Notes under the pieces: generated by a model
What the model was told of the DNA's origin: nothing
What the model saw: only the letters and a program-made list of their open reading frames with translations
Database searches by the model: none
Translations under genes and position numbers: made by a program
Origin: Candidatus Eiseniibacteriota bacterium
GTDB lineage: Bacteria; Eisenbacteria; RBG-16-71-46
DNA: 35,285 bases
Direction of reading: 5' to 3'
Assembly (NCBI GenBank): GCA_005893225.1
Contig: VBOT01000103.1
Coordinates: forward strand, 6,385-41,669
Part shown: one piece after another, positions 27,434 to 34,883 of the stretch
Numbering within the stretch: position 1 is the first letter of the stretch
Layout: every line of letters begins with the position of its first letter

Positions 27434-28921
27434 CTAGTCGATGCGCAGCGCCACGAAGCGGGACCGGCCGTTGCTGTTGACCAGCAATACCGCCGGCTTG
27501 TGAGCCATCTTGGCGTCGCGCAACGCCTTGGTGAATCCGGCCGCGGTCGCGATCGGCTTGCCGCTCACCTCTTCGACGATGTCGCCGGGCTGAATCCCTT
27601 CTTCGGAAGCGTTGCTGTCGTCCTCGACGTCCGTGACCATGACGCCCGACTTGGCCTTGGCGTTGATCTTCTCGTCGGCGGTCAGCTCGCGCACCTTGAG
27701 GCCGGCGAGGCTCTCGCTCGCCTCGGGCTGGGAACCGTTCCCGGGGGTCGCGCTCGCCAGTTTCTGCTCGTCGCGGCTCTCGAGGGTCACGTTGAGCGTC
27801 ACGCGCTTCCCGTCCCTCAGCACCACGATCGGCACCCGCTTCCCGACCGGTGTATCGGCCACCTTGAGCCTGAACTTTGCCATGTCGGTGACCGGCTCGC
27901 CGTTGTACTCGACCACGACGTCGTTGCGCCTGAGCCCGGCGCGCGACGCCGGCGAGTCCTCCACCACGTTCTGGATCAGCACGCCCTGGGTGCCGTTGAT
28001 GCCGAAGCCTTCGGCGATCTCAGGGGTGAGCTCGGCGAGATAGACGCCGAGCATCGCCCGCTTGACCTGGCCGCTCGCCATGAGCTGCTGGGCGACGTGC
28101 TTGGCCAGGTTGATCGGAATCGCGAAGCCGATGCCCTGGCCGCTGGTGTTGATCGCGGTGTTGATCCCGATCGCCTCGCCGCGGATGTTGCAGAGCGGGC
28201 CGCCGGAGTTGCCGAAGTTGATCGAGGCGTCGGTCTGGATGAAGTCCTGGAACGCCGGCGTTCCGCCGAAGATGTTGAGATCCGAGCGCCCGGTGGCGCT
28301 GACGATGCCGACCGTCACCGAACCGCGCAGCTGGCCGAGCGGGTTGCCAATCGCGATCGCCCAGTCGCCCACCCGGAGCCGATCCGAGTCGCCGAGCTGC
28401 AGCACCGGCAGGTCGTCGCCGTTGATCTTGATGACCGCCACGTCGGTCTCGGGATCGGTGCCGATCACCTTGGCCTTGAACGAGCGCTTGTCGTTTAGGG
28501 TCACCGTGATGTCGCTGGCATTCTGCACCACGTGGTTGTTGGTGAGGATGTGTCCCTCCCGGTCGATGATGAAGCCCGACCCGGAGCTCGGCATCGTCCT
28601 GGGATGCCGCATCTCCTGCCCGAAGAAGCGCCGGAACAGCTCCTCCTGGGGATCGTCGGGGTCGTTCGCGCCGCCGACCTTCTTCTTGACGTCGACGAAC
28701 ACCACGGCGGGCAGCGTGCGCTCGACCACGCCGACGAACGGGCTATCGCCTTCTGGCGCGGTTGTGGCCGCCAGCGCCGCCGACTCGCTGGTCGGCGAGC
28801 GTTTGAGCTCGAGGCCGGCGCTCAGGCCCAGGCCGATGACGAGCCCGACCAGGATCAGCGCGATCGCGCCGATGTAGTAGCTGCGCGGGCCTGTGTTGTG
28901 AGGGGCATCTTGGGGTGTCAT
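27434..28921 (-). CDS. htrA: Membrane-anchored HtrA/DegQ-type serine protease with two PDZ domains
   Basis: This 495-residue protein has an uncleaved N-terminal membrane segment (about 16-35) after a short cytoplasmic tail. Its protease domain (about 65-265) has catalytic H130 (TNNHVV), D160 (ETDVAVI) and S239 (NFGNSGGPL). Acidic LA-loop residues (DPDDPQEELFRRFFGQ) precede PDZ1 (about 280-375, GVLIQNVVEDSPASRAGL) and PDZ2 (about 395-495, GIQPGDIVEEVSGKP). HtrA proteins degrade unfolded envelope proteins; the loop and double PDZ are DegP/DegQ-like, while the anchor is DegS-like. AAGGAGG just upstream fixes the ATG at 28921. It has its own candidate promoter and probably cotranscribes, at least in part, with the amidase gene. 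It is the second HtrA in the window. Confidence 0.96.
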   Translation of the reverse strand: MTPQDAPHNTGPRSYYIGAIALILVGLVIGLGLSAGLELKRSPTSESAALAATTAPEGDSPFVGVVERTLPAVVFVDVKKKVGGANDPDDPQEELFRRFFGQEMRHPRTMPSSGSGFIIDREGHILTNNHVVQNASDITVTLNDKRSFKAKVIGTDPETDVAVIKINGDDLPVLQLGDSDRLRVGDWAIAIGNPLGQLRGSVTVGIVSATGRSDLNIFGGTPAFQDFIQTDASINFGNSGGPLCNIRGEAIGINTAINTSGQGIGFAIPINLAKHVAQQLMASGQVKRAMLGVYLAELTPEIAEGFGINGTQGVLIQNVVEDSPASRAGLRRNDVVVEYNGEPVTDMAKFRLKVADTPVGKRVPIVVLRDGKRVTLNVTLESRDEQKLASATPGNGSQPEASESLAGLKVRELTADEKINAKAKSGVMVTDVEDDSNASEEGIQPGDIVEEVSGKPIATAAGFTKALRDAKMAHKPAVLLVNSNGRSRFVALRID

Positions 28922-28926
28922 TCATT

Positions 28927-28933
28927 TCCTCCT
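28927..28933 (-). promoter_or_regulatory. Ribosome-binding site of the anchored htrA gene
   Basis: AAGGAGG lies five bases before the ATG at 28921 on the minus strand and supports that start. Confidence 0.7.
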
Positions 28934-28934
28934 T

Positions 28935-29224
28935 GCGGGCAGCCCCGCCTGGCGAGCCTGTTGTTCGGCCCGCCGGGGCGCCCAAGTCACTCGATCATTA
29001 GGTTATCGGCCGGAACGTCCGGTCTGTCACAAAGCAGTCAATTGTGTGAAGGGCTCGTGCCGCGCCCGTGACGCGCGGCGAGAACCGCTTACCAGCCGTT
29101 ACTACGCGCCAAGAGCCGCGACGGTTCCGCGGCCCCGGGCACCGCCGAAACACGGGTCCGGCGCGGCGAATGCGCGCCCGGCCTTCCTTGTCGCCGATTC
29201 TGTCAGGTTGTTAGACTGCGACTC
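28935..29224. other. Divergent intergenic region between htrA and lpxH
   Basis: About 290 bases separate the divergent starts and hold no supported gene. The htrA side carries a promoter candidate (29002-29030). On the lpxH side no Shine-Dalgarno or good promoter was recognised. Confidence 0.35.
29002..29030 (-). promoter_or_regulatory. Candidate sigma70 promoter for htrA with an inverted repeat in the spacer
   Basis: On the minus strand GTGACA (29030-29025) and GATAAC (29007-29002) are 17 bases apart. The spacer contains CCGGA-ACG-TCCGG on the plus strand (29010-29022), a small inverted repeat that could bind a repressor. The leader would be about 75 bases. Confidence 0.45.
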
Positions 29225-29959
29225 ATGTCCGAGGGCGCGGCGTACTTCTTCTCCGACGCGCACCTCGGCGCGGAGTCGGAGGACCGCGAGGCGGCGCGCA
29301 CCAGCCGGCTCCATCAGTTCCTCGGCGCCCTGCCGGGCCGTGCCAGCTCGCTCCACATCGTGGGCGACCTGTTCGACTTCTGGTTCGAGTACCGTACCGC
29401 CATCCCGCGCCGGCACTTCGAGACCCTGAGCGCGCTCCAGCGCGTACGACAGGCGGGTATCGGCATCACCTATCTCACCGGCAACCACGATTTCTGGCTC
29501 GGTCCATTCCTCTCCCGCGAGCTCGGGATCGAGACCCACGAGGGGCCGCTGGAGCTCGAGCTCCAGGGGCGGCGGATCTGGGTCCACCATGGCGACGGGC
29601 TGGTGAGGGGCGATCTGGGTTACAGAGTTCTCAAAAAGGTGATGCGCAACCCCTTCAGCATCGCGTGCTACCAGCTCCTCCACCCGGACCTCGGCATCCC
29701 GCTCGCCCACTGGGCCTCGCGCCTCTCCCGGGGCTCCCGCGAGGATCGCCCGCTCGAGCCGGAGCGGCTGCGCCACGATGTCGCCGACCCACGCTTCAGC
29801 GATGGGTTCGATGCCGTCTTGATCGGGCACTTCCATCACGCCTACGAGCACCGCGAGAACGGCCACGAGTTCTTCATCCTCGGCGACTGGATCCGGCGGT
29901 TCACCTACCTGGTGCTCGAGAACGGCCAGTTCCGGATGAAGACCTGGCCGCCCGCCTGA
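29225..29959 (+). CDS. lpxH: UDP-2,3-diacylglucosamine diphosphatase, LpxH type
   Basis: This 244-residue calcineurin-like phosphoesterase has the five metal-binding blocks of LpxH: FSDAHLG (D11, H13), GDLFDFWFEY (D48), TGNHDFW (N87, H88), HHGDG (H121/H122) and GHFHHA (H202, H204). It would hydrolyse UDP-2,3-diacylglucosamine to lipid X and UMP, the fourth step of lipid A synthesis, on the inner face of the cytoplasmic membrane. The FDFWFEY block and the overall length are typical of LpxH rather than of general phosphodiesterases. The gene is single, divergent from htrA and convergent with the PorV-like gene. No ribosome-binding site precedes the ATG, so a leaderless message is possible. Its presence indicates an LPS outer membrane. 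Confidence 0.9.
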   Translation: MSEGAAYFFSDAHLGAESEDREAARTSRLHQFLGALPGRASSLHIVGDLFDFWFEYRTAIPRRHFETLSALQRVRQAGIGITYLTGNHDFWLGPFLSRELGIETHEGPLELELQGRRIWVHHGDGLVRGDLGYRVLKKVMRNPFSIACYQLLHPDLGIPLAHWASRLSRGSREDRPLEPERLRHDVADPRFSDGFDAVLIGHFHHAYEHRENGHEFFILGDWIRRFTYLVLENGQFRMKTWPPA

Positions 29960-30008
29960 TCCCGAAGCGCAGGAAGACGCGTGGGCGCGGCTCGGCGCCC
30001 GGCGAATG

Positions 30009-30929
30009 CTAGAAGCGCGCAAAGAACGAGAATCGCTGCGTGTCGCCGAGGTCCTCTCGCAGAGGCACGTAGGCGTAGTCGAGCCCCAGTGACTTGATCG
30101 AGTAGCCGGCGCCGACGCTGAACGACGAGGCGCTGTCGTTCACCCTCAGCCCCGCGCGAAGGGCCGCGCCAGCGGGATGGGAGATCTCGGCTCCCACCAT
30201 CCCCACGCCGTTCCGCCCACGGGTGATCCGGCCCTCCAGCGCGCCGCGCACCTCCAGCCGCGACGGGAGAGGGAGCTGGTACGAGACCCCGCCCTGGAAC
30301 GCCGTCGGAAGGCTGATGGGGTCGCCCTCGGTGCCGTCGATCCTGTAGCGCGCCGTCGGCCCCAGGTTGTGTCCGCTGAGGCTGACTCGCAGGGTCGAGC
30401 CCGGCGGCTGCCACGTGCCCCCGAGCCCGAACGCGGGGGCCGTCACCGAGGAGTTGGCGATGCGCTCGCGCAGGATCTGGGCCGAGCCGCCGACCGAGGC
30501 GCCCCAGCCGACCGGGTGCCCGTACTCGAGCCCGAACTCGAGATCGTGCGAACCGAAGCTGCCGATCAGGTTGCCGAGCTCGTCCCGCTCGTCGATCGGC
30601 TCCGAGTAGAGGGCCCGCACCGATCCGCTCACTCCGCCTCCGAGCATCCGGCCCGCCACGGAGAAGTGATCGTGGCGGAGCTTCTCGAACATCTCGTAGT
30701 GGCCGCCGGTGACCTCCACCCCGTTCACCCCCTCCAGGCCGGCGGGATTCCAGAACGCGGCCTCCGCCCCCTGCGCCACCGAGGCGTAGGCACCCCCCAT
30801 CCCGGAGGCCCGTGCGCCGGTCGGGATCTCGAGGAACGCGAAGCCGGCCGGGCCGGCGGCGGCGTTCGAGACCGCGAGTCCTGCGGCGAGCAACGGCATC
30901 CACGTGCACACGAGACGAGCTCGGATCAT
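30009..30929 (-). CDS. PorV/PorQ-family outer-membrane beta-barrel protein
   Basis: This 306-residue protein has a signal peptide (about 1-25, ending AAA) and then GFAFLEIPTGARASGMGGAY and AAFWNPAGL, the N-terminal signature of PorV/PorQ (UPF0164) proteins. The rest alternates short amphipathic strands and ends in FSFFARF, a terminal beta-signal with C-terminal Phe as in outer-membrane barrels. In Bacteroidetes PorV shuttles type IX secretion cargo from the translocon to the attachment complex; PorQ-type relatives have less certain roles. Two predicted cargo proteins with FlgD-like tails lie in this window (6943-11664 and 21711-24444). GGAG precedes the ATG at 30929. It is about 80 bases downstream of the DUF4384 gene on the same strand and may share its transcript. 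Confidence 0.85.
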   Translation of the reverse strand: MIRARLVCTWMPLLAAGLAVSNAAAGPAGFAFLEIPTGARASGMGGAYASVAQGAEAAFWNPAGLEGVNGVEVTGGHYEMFEKLRHDHFSVAGRMLGGGVSGSVRALYSEPIDERDELGNLIGSFGSHDLEFGLEYGHPVGWGASVGGSAQILRERIANSSVTAPAFGLGGTWQPPGSTLRVSLSGHNLGPTARYRIDGTEGDPISLPTAFQGGVSYQLPLPSRLEVRGALEGRITRGRNGVGMVGAEISHPAGAALRAGLRVNDSASSFSVGAGYSIKSLGLDYAYVPLREDLGDTQRFSFFARF

Positions 30930-31009
30930 CTGGGCTCCAAATGGCGAACGAGGCCGGAGCGCGACGCGCTCGGTCGGGAGGAAAGCACGAAGTGCCGGCT
31001 CGGATCTAC

Positions 31010-32479
31010 TCAGCGGTCGCGCCTTCGGGAAGGACGCTGGGGCTCGGAGCGCGAGTCACCGGGCGGATCAGCTTTTCGCTCGCGTGGCGGCGCGGACCAC
31101 GATCCGCCCCTCGGGGGCGGTCCCTGGCGCGGCTGCTCGACCTTGGGTGGACTCGAGTCACGCTCGCGACGACCTCCCGGCCACTGGAACCGGGGCTGAT
31201 CCTGGTCCCGCCGCCGATCGAAGCGTGGCTCTTCCCGGGGACGAGGCGGCTGCTCGCTCCTTGGCCGCTCGACGCGCGGTGCCGGGTCGGCTTCCGGCTG
31301 GCTGGAACCCTGGGCGCCGCCCCTCGATGTCGGAGGCTCGATGGAGCGCGGCCCCCTCGTCGCCGGCTCGCCCTGGGGCGGATCGAGGGTTCTGACGCGC
31401 TGGGCCGGCCCGTTCCCGCCCCATCTCCATTGGCGGGTGTCCGGGGGTCGGCCGGCCGGGTTCTGGACGAGCCCCGTCCCCCCGGGGCGCTCGAAGCGGT
31501 GCGCCACCGCCAGGAAGCCCGGAGGCAGGGACTTCGGGTCCTTCCACCTGCGCCCTTCGTCGGACTTGCTCGGCGGCACGTAGCCGGGAGGAGGAGGCGA
31601 CTTGTAGCGCGTCAGCGAGCCGTGCCACAGGCTCCGCCACCGGCCCCAGCCGTCCCACGACGAGTAGAAAGGTCGGCCGTAGAGGCCGTCGCGGAAGCGC
31701 GGTGGGCAGTCCTGCCGGTAGACGTACACGTAGTAGGGCACGTTGCCGAACCAGTACGAGGGGCCCCAGCCCCATCCCCAGTTGATGCGGAAATCGAACG
31801 CGCTGCAGCGGGCGTAGTAGGGGTCGAAGCCGTCCCACCACGCCCACATGTTCGGCCGATGGCAGTCGTTGCAGAGGTAGCGCGGGTAGCGGACCTCGTG
31901 GTGGACGTAGTAGGTGACGTAGGCGGTGGCGAACGAATCCTCGTCTTCCGGATGGTCGAGCACGCGCCGGCGAATCCGCTCCATGGCCACGAACGGGTCG
32001 CCGGCGATCTGGCCCTCGGCCGTCACGCCCTCCTCCTCGCTCTGGTCGCTCGGCCTCCCGTAGTAGCCCATCTCGTCGCCCTTGGAATCGTAGGGCCTCA
32101 GGTACCAGGGCAGGCCCTTGAAGCGGTCGCTCGAGGCGACCGCCACGACGTAACCCTCGCCGACCGGCCCCTGGACCACCAGCTCGGCGCTCGACTCGTC
32201 CTGGGGCAGGCGCATGGACTGCCCGGCCTCGATCCAGTCGGAGCCGCCCTCGTAGGGGAAGAGGACGTGCACGTAGCCTTGGGCGTCGATCTCGTACACC
32301 ATGAGGTGCGCGTCGTCCGTCGCCTTCACCTTGATCTGGATCCTCTCGCCCGGCTGGTAGACCCCCTCGTCCCCGCGGTCGGTCGACACGTTCACGGACA
32401 GCGCGCGGGCCAGCGCGGGGCCCGGGAGCGCCAGGCTCCCGGCCAGCGCGGCCGCCAATACCCATCTCGATGTCTTCAT
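31010..32479 (-). CDS. DUF4384-domain secreted protein with CxxCH motif and Pro/Arg-rich tail
   Basis: From the ATG at 32479 this gives 489 residues: a signal peptide (about 1-24, ending ALA), then a DUF4384-type domain (about 28-120, RGDEGVYQPGERIQIKVKA and DAHLMVYEID, VHVLFP), whose relatives occur in surface and kinase-linked proteins. The central part (about 160-290) is rich in Trp and Tyr and contains LCNDCHRP (C203, C206, H207), a formal c-type heme motif, followed by FDPYYARC (C225) and another Cys at 258. The last 180 residues are Pro/Arg/Gly-rich and probably disordered. The start overlaps the stop of the upstream frame (TGATG), and AAGGAGC precedes it. A similar CxDCH...FDPYYxxC block occurs in the lipoprotein encoded upstream. 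Function is unknown. Confidence 0.85.
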   Translation of the reverse strand: MKTSRWVLAAALAGSLALPGPALARALSVNVSTDRGDEGVYQPGERIQIKVKATDDAHLMVYEIDAQGYVHVLFPYEGGSDWIEAGQSMRLPQDESSAELVVQGPVGEGYVVAVASSDRFKGLPWYLRPYDSKGDEMGYYGRPSDQSEEEGVTAEGQIAGDPFVAMERIRRRVLDHPEDEDSFATAYVTYYVHHEVRYPRYLCNDCHRPNMWAWWDGFDPYYARCSAFDFRINWGWGWGPSYWFGNVPYYVYVYRQDCPPRFRDGLYGRPFYSSWDGWGRWRSLWHGSLTRYKSPPPPGYVPPSKSDEGRRWKDPKSLPPGFLAVAHRFERPGGTGLVQNPAGRPPDTRQWRWGGNGPAQRVRTLDPPQGEPATRGPRSIEPPTSRGGAQGSSQPEADPAPRVERPRSEQPPRPREEPRFDRRRDQDQPRFQWPGGRRERDSSPPKVEQPRQGPPPRGGSWSAPPRERKADPPGDSRSEPQRPSRRRDR

Positions 32480-32790
32480 CACGAGGCTCCTTCGGGCGGC
32501 GAGGCGAGCGACTCGGACCCGCCGGACCCGCCATCGGCGGGTGCCCTCGCGCCATCGTGGCGCTTGTGCTTCTTCCTACCCGGCCCCTCCCGATTTTCTT
32601 CCCGAGACTTTGGACGGCTCAGGGATCGGTCCGGTTCCTCCGGTCGCTGGCGCCGCTCCTGGCGCCAGGACTCGTAGTCCCGCGGGTCCCTGTAGCGCGG
32701 CTGGGCGCGGTAGTCCTCGGGATATGTATAGCGGCCGAAGTCTCTGTGGCTCTCGCGGATCCGGACGTAACGGCTCCGGTAAGTTACGAT
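32479..32790 (-). pseudogene. Probable true 3' part of the CxxCH lipoprotein gene, out of frame
   Basis: A second reading frame continues after about 32790 as YRSRYVRIRESHRDFGRY, then YPEDYRAQPRYRDP, then a Lys/Arg-rich tail ending at a TGA that overlaps the DUF4384 ATG (TGATG). That overlap copies the coupling seen between other genes here. Removing one base from the AA at 32781-32782 joins the lipoprotein frame to this one as DWCNRNYRSRYVRIRE. I infer that the intact gene ran 32968-32479 and that the sequence carries a +1 insertion, real or technical. Confidence 0.6.
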
Positions 32791-32968
32791 TGCACCAGTC
32801 GTAGTACGGGTCGAAGAACCGGTAGCCGTGGCAATCATAGCAGTAGTAGCTCGGATCGGGACGACCTTCCATGCTGTAGCGCCCGACCGCCACCTCGCGG
32901 TAGGCGAAGACGCACCCCGACAGCGCGGCGACCCCCACCGCCGCCGACGCCAGCCTCGTCACCCGCAT
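32576..32968 (-). CDS. Small lipoprotein with CxxCH motif (frameshifted near 32782)
   Basis: As sequenced, 130 residues from the ATG at 32968: a lipoprotein signal with lipobox LSGC (C19), then SYYCYDCHGYRFFDPYYDWC with C43, C46, H47 and C59. CYDCH formally matches the c-type heme-binding motif, but a zinc or structural role is equally possible. Frame 1 beyond residue 62 is Pro/Arg-rich and unconvincing; the Tyr/Arg-rich continuation is in another frame (see the entry at 32479-32790). The gene starts seven bases after the stop of the FN3 lipoprotein gene and precedes the DUF4384 gene, forming a three-gene unit of exported proteins. I do not recognise a family. Confidence 0.7.
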   Translation of the reverse strand: MRVTRLASAAVGVAALSGCVFAYREVAVGRYSMEGRPDPSYYCYDCHGYRFFDPYYDWCNRNLPEPLRPDPREPQRLRPLYISRGLPRPAALQGPAGLRVLAPGAAPATGGTGPIPEPSKVSGRKSGGAG

Positions 32969-32975
32969 GGCACCC

Positions 32976-33803
32976 CTAGGGCCAGAGGATCGAACGGCGG
33001 ACCCGGGCGGCTTCGCGAACCGGGCGGGCGGCGAGCTCGCCGTTGTCACGATCGATCTGGTAGGCCCAATCGAACTTCACCCGGGACGGCCCCACGCTCG
33101 TGACGCGGAACTTCGCGTAGTGAGTCTCAGCCGTTCCCGCCCCCGTTTCCACCACGTAGCAGTGTCCGACGATCATCTCGGCAGTCCCGCTCGGCGCCCA
33201 CCCGTCGCTGGGCGCGAAATCCACGGCATCCAGGCTCGTGGCATAGCCCGCGTCCTGGATCTTAACGTCTTGGAACGCCGCAAACATGACGTAGAGGCTA
33301 TCCCGCGCCCCGAAGAAGATGTCCGCCCCGTTGTCGTCGTAGGGAACCGCGGCGTAGGCGGAGAAGTCGTATCCGCTCGTCGAGGGGCTGTCCAGGTAGT
33401 TGTCCAGCACGCGATCGAACCCGGCGGGGCGAGGAGTGTCGAACACGTCCTCGGGCGGGAAGTCGCCCGAGAGCGCGCTCTCGTTGCCGGCCCGGTCGTA
33501 CGCCGCCACCGCGAAGAACCGCGTGACGCCGTTGCTCAGGCTTTCGACCTGAAACTCGGCGCCGGTGGTCGAACCCACTGGGCGGAAGGGGCAGTCGGGC
33601 CCCGAGGCGCAGGCGGCTTGGAAGACCCGATAGCCGGCGACGTCGGACTCGGTGTTGGGCAGCCACCTAAGGGTGACCTCGTGATCGCCGGTGATGCTGT
33701 AGAGGCCGCGGGGCGCCGCGGGTGGCGTGGTGTCGCGAGGCGCCGTGGTGTCGTGACATCCGGCGAGGAGGAGAGCGAGCGTCAGCAGAGTGACCTTGAG
33801 CAT
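32976..33803 (-). CDS. Lipoprotein with fibronectin type III domain
   Basis: From the ATG at 33803 this gives 275 residues with a lipoprotein signal (MLKVTLLTLALLLAGC, lipid Cys at 16). A fibronectin III-like domain (about 25-115) follows: TPPAAPRGLYSI, VTLRWLPN, VAGYRVFQA and FFAVAAYDRAGNES. The remaining 160 residues are an unrecognised beta-rich domain with many Asp, Tyr and Phe (YDFSAYAAVPYDDNGADIFF). FN3-type lipoproteins are usually outer-membrane or surface proteins of unknown binding partner. GGGGG lies upstream of the chosen ATG; in-frame starts further upstream (33815, 33899) would spoil the lipoprotein signal. It is first in the unit leading to the CxxCH lipoprotein and the DUF4384 protein. 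Confidence 0.85.
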   Translation of the reverse strand: MLKVTLLTLALLLAGCHDTTAPRDTTPPAAPRGLYSITGDHEVTLRWLPNTESDVAGYRVFQAACASGPDCPFRPVGSTTGAEFQVESLSNGVTRFFAVAAYDRAGNESALSGDFPPEDVFDTPRPAGFDRVLDNYLDSPSTSGYDFSAYAAVPYDDNGADIFFGARDSLYVMFAAFQDVKIQDAGYATSLDAVDFAPSDGWAPSGTAEMIVGHCYVVETGAGTAETHYAKFRVTSVGPSRVKFDWAYQIDRDNGELAARPVREAARVRRSILWP

Positions 33804-33850
33804 CGGAGCCCCCATAACTCGAAAGCTAGCGCGGGTTTCGATTCGACGCC

Positions 33851-33856
33851 TATATA
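33851..33856 (-). promoter_or_regulatory. Possible -10 box for the FN3 lipoprotein unit
   Basis: TATATA sits about 50 bases upstream of the ATG at 33803 in otherwise GC-rich DNA. No convincing -35 hexamer is 16-18 bases further upstream, so this is tentative. Confidence 0.3.
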
Positions 33857-34108
33857 GGAGGGCAACCGACGTGCCATGCCGCGAAGTCCTAAGCGGCACT
33901 CGGGGCGCTCGCCCAAGTCATTGGCGGGCAATGAGGCCGGGGCTCGAAGGGATTGCTGGCAGGAGGCCGGGGCGTGCGGTCGCGTCGCACGTGTGCCAGC
34001 GATGCAACACGGGGCGAGAGGCTGAGATCCGCTGGGAGGGAGCGCCCGAGTGGGCGCCTCACGCGGAACCGGGACCGACAACTCGCTGGCGCGTCCCGGC
34101 CAAAAACG

Positions 34109-34184
34109 AGGACACCGGCCGTCTTCGCAACATCAGCCGAGACATCCCCCAGTGTTGGCCGACGCGCGGGTAGACCGGTGTCCT
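34109..34184. repeat. 10-bp inverted repeat enclosing 56 bases
   Basis: AGGACACCGG and CCGGTGTCCT are perfect inverted copies. The spacing suits a long hairpin or the ends of a small remnant element; no transposase is present. Confidence 0.4.
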
Positions 34185-34685
34185 AAACCCCCGGGGCCCT
34201 TGGCACCTCCTCGGCGGGAGGCGGAAACCGGTTCCGCCTTGCCAACCGCCAACCGTTCCAACCCAAGAGTCCCGGGGAAGATTGATTGCAACTCCGAGCT
34301 AGCCGGTCGCAGAGGTCGGAACGCTGTCGTGAAGACTGGGGCTCGTACCCTCGAACCGATTCTCTACGATACCGGCTAGCCCAGATGATTGGTCCGGCAA
34401 TGAGCCGCCGAACTTTTTGGAGGTCCCCCCCCTCCGACAACTAGGCATTGCACCCCGCGTGCCACCACGTCGACCGCGAGCAACTTTGACTGCAATGCGT
34501 TGCAGGACATCGTCTTGCATATTGGTCGCGAGCGCGTCCTGCGCCTCCAGCTTTCCGCCCCAGGACCGCCCACCTGGCAAACAAAATATGACGGTTCGGC
34601 CGGCTCCGCCGTAACCGCCATCGTGGCAGCGTCCTTTTTGTAAAGGGGTTTTAGAGGCTGACTGTCAAGTAATGATCTAAGCGTG

Positions 34686-34699
34686 GGGCCGTGCGGCCC
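34686..34699 (-). terminator. Small GC hairpin after the Fis-domain fragment
   Basis: GGGCC and GGCCC arms around a 4-base loop lie 14 bases after the stop at 34713 on the minus strand. No T-tract follows directly, so termination is uncertain. Confidence 0.3.
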
Positions 34700-34712
34700 G
34701 GACGGAGAGGAT

Positions 34713-34883
34713 CTAGCGGGTGGCCTTGCGGCGCTCGAGCTGGAACGCGCGGATCCTGGCGAGCAGCGTGGGATAGCTGAGGCCGAGCTCGCGGGCCGCC
34801 CGCGCCTTGTTCCAGCGATGGCGGTCCAAGGCCTGAGCGATCATCCGGCGCTCGAGCTCCGTCACGTTCGACCGCAGCGAGAT
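34713..34883 (-). pseudogene. C-terminal Fis-type HTH of a sigma54 activator (5' part missing)
   Basis: The minus strand encodes SLRSNVTELERRMIAQAL, then NKARAARELGLSYPTLLARI and RAFQLERRKATR, followed by TAG. This is the typical C-terminal DNA-binding domain of NtrC-family regulators, with helix-turn-helix ARELGLSYPTLLARIR. Similarity stops abruptly near 34880, where a receiver or AAA+ domain should precede it. Beyond that point the plus strand encodes part of an AAA+ domain instead. The frame is formally open further upstream to an ATG at 34967, but those residues are antisense to the AAA+ fragment. It is therefore a truncated gene, from rearrangement or from an assembly join. Confidence 0.75.

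Larger units (their letters stand above)
33857..34712. other. About 850 bases without a recognisable gene
   Basis: No supported protein or RNA gene was found on either strand; open frames here lack family motifs and codon structure. Visible structure includes inverted arms AGGACACCGG (34109-34118) and CCGGTGTCCT (34175-34184), a hairpin with perfect 8-bp arms AGGCGGAA/TTCCGCCT (34219-34239), and a small GGGCC/GGCCC stem at 34686-34699 just after the Fis-domain fragment's stop. The sequence between 34380 and 34670 is less GC-rich than elsewhere. It may be a degraded mobile or genomic-island remnant. Confidence 0.35.

Noticed and set aside
34390-34440. Weak hairpin followed by TTTTT near 34,415 as a terminator
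   Set aside because: The stem is only about four base pairs and no gene precedes it on the plus strand.
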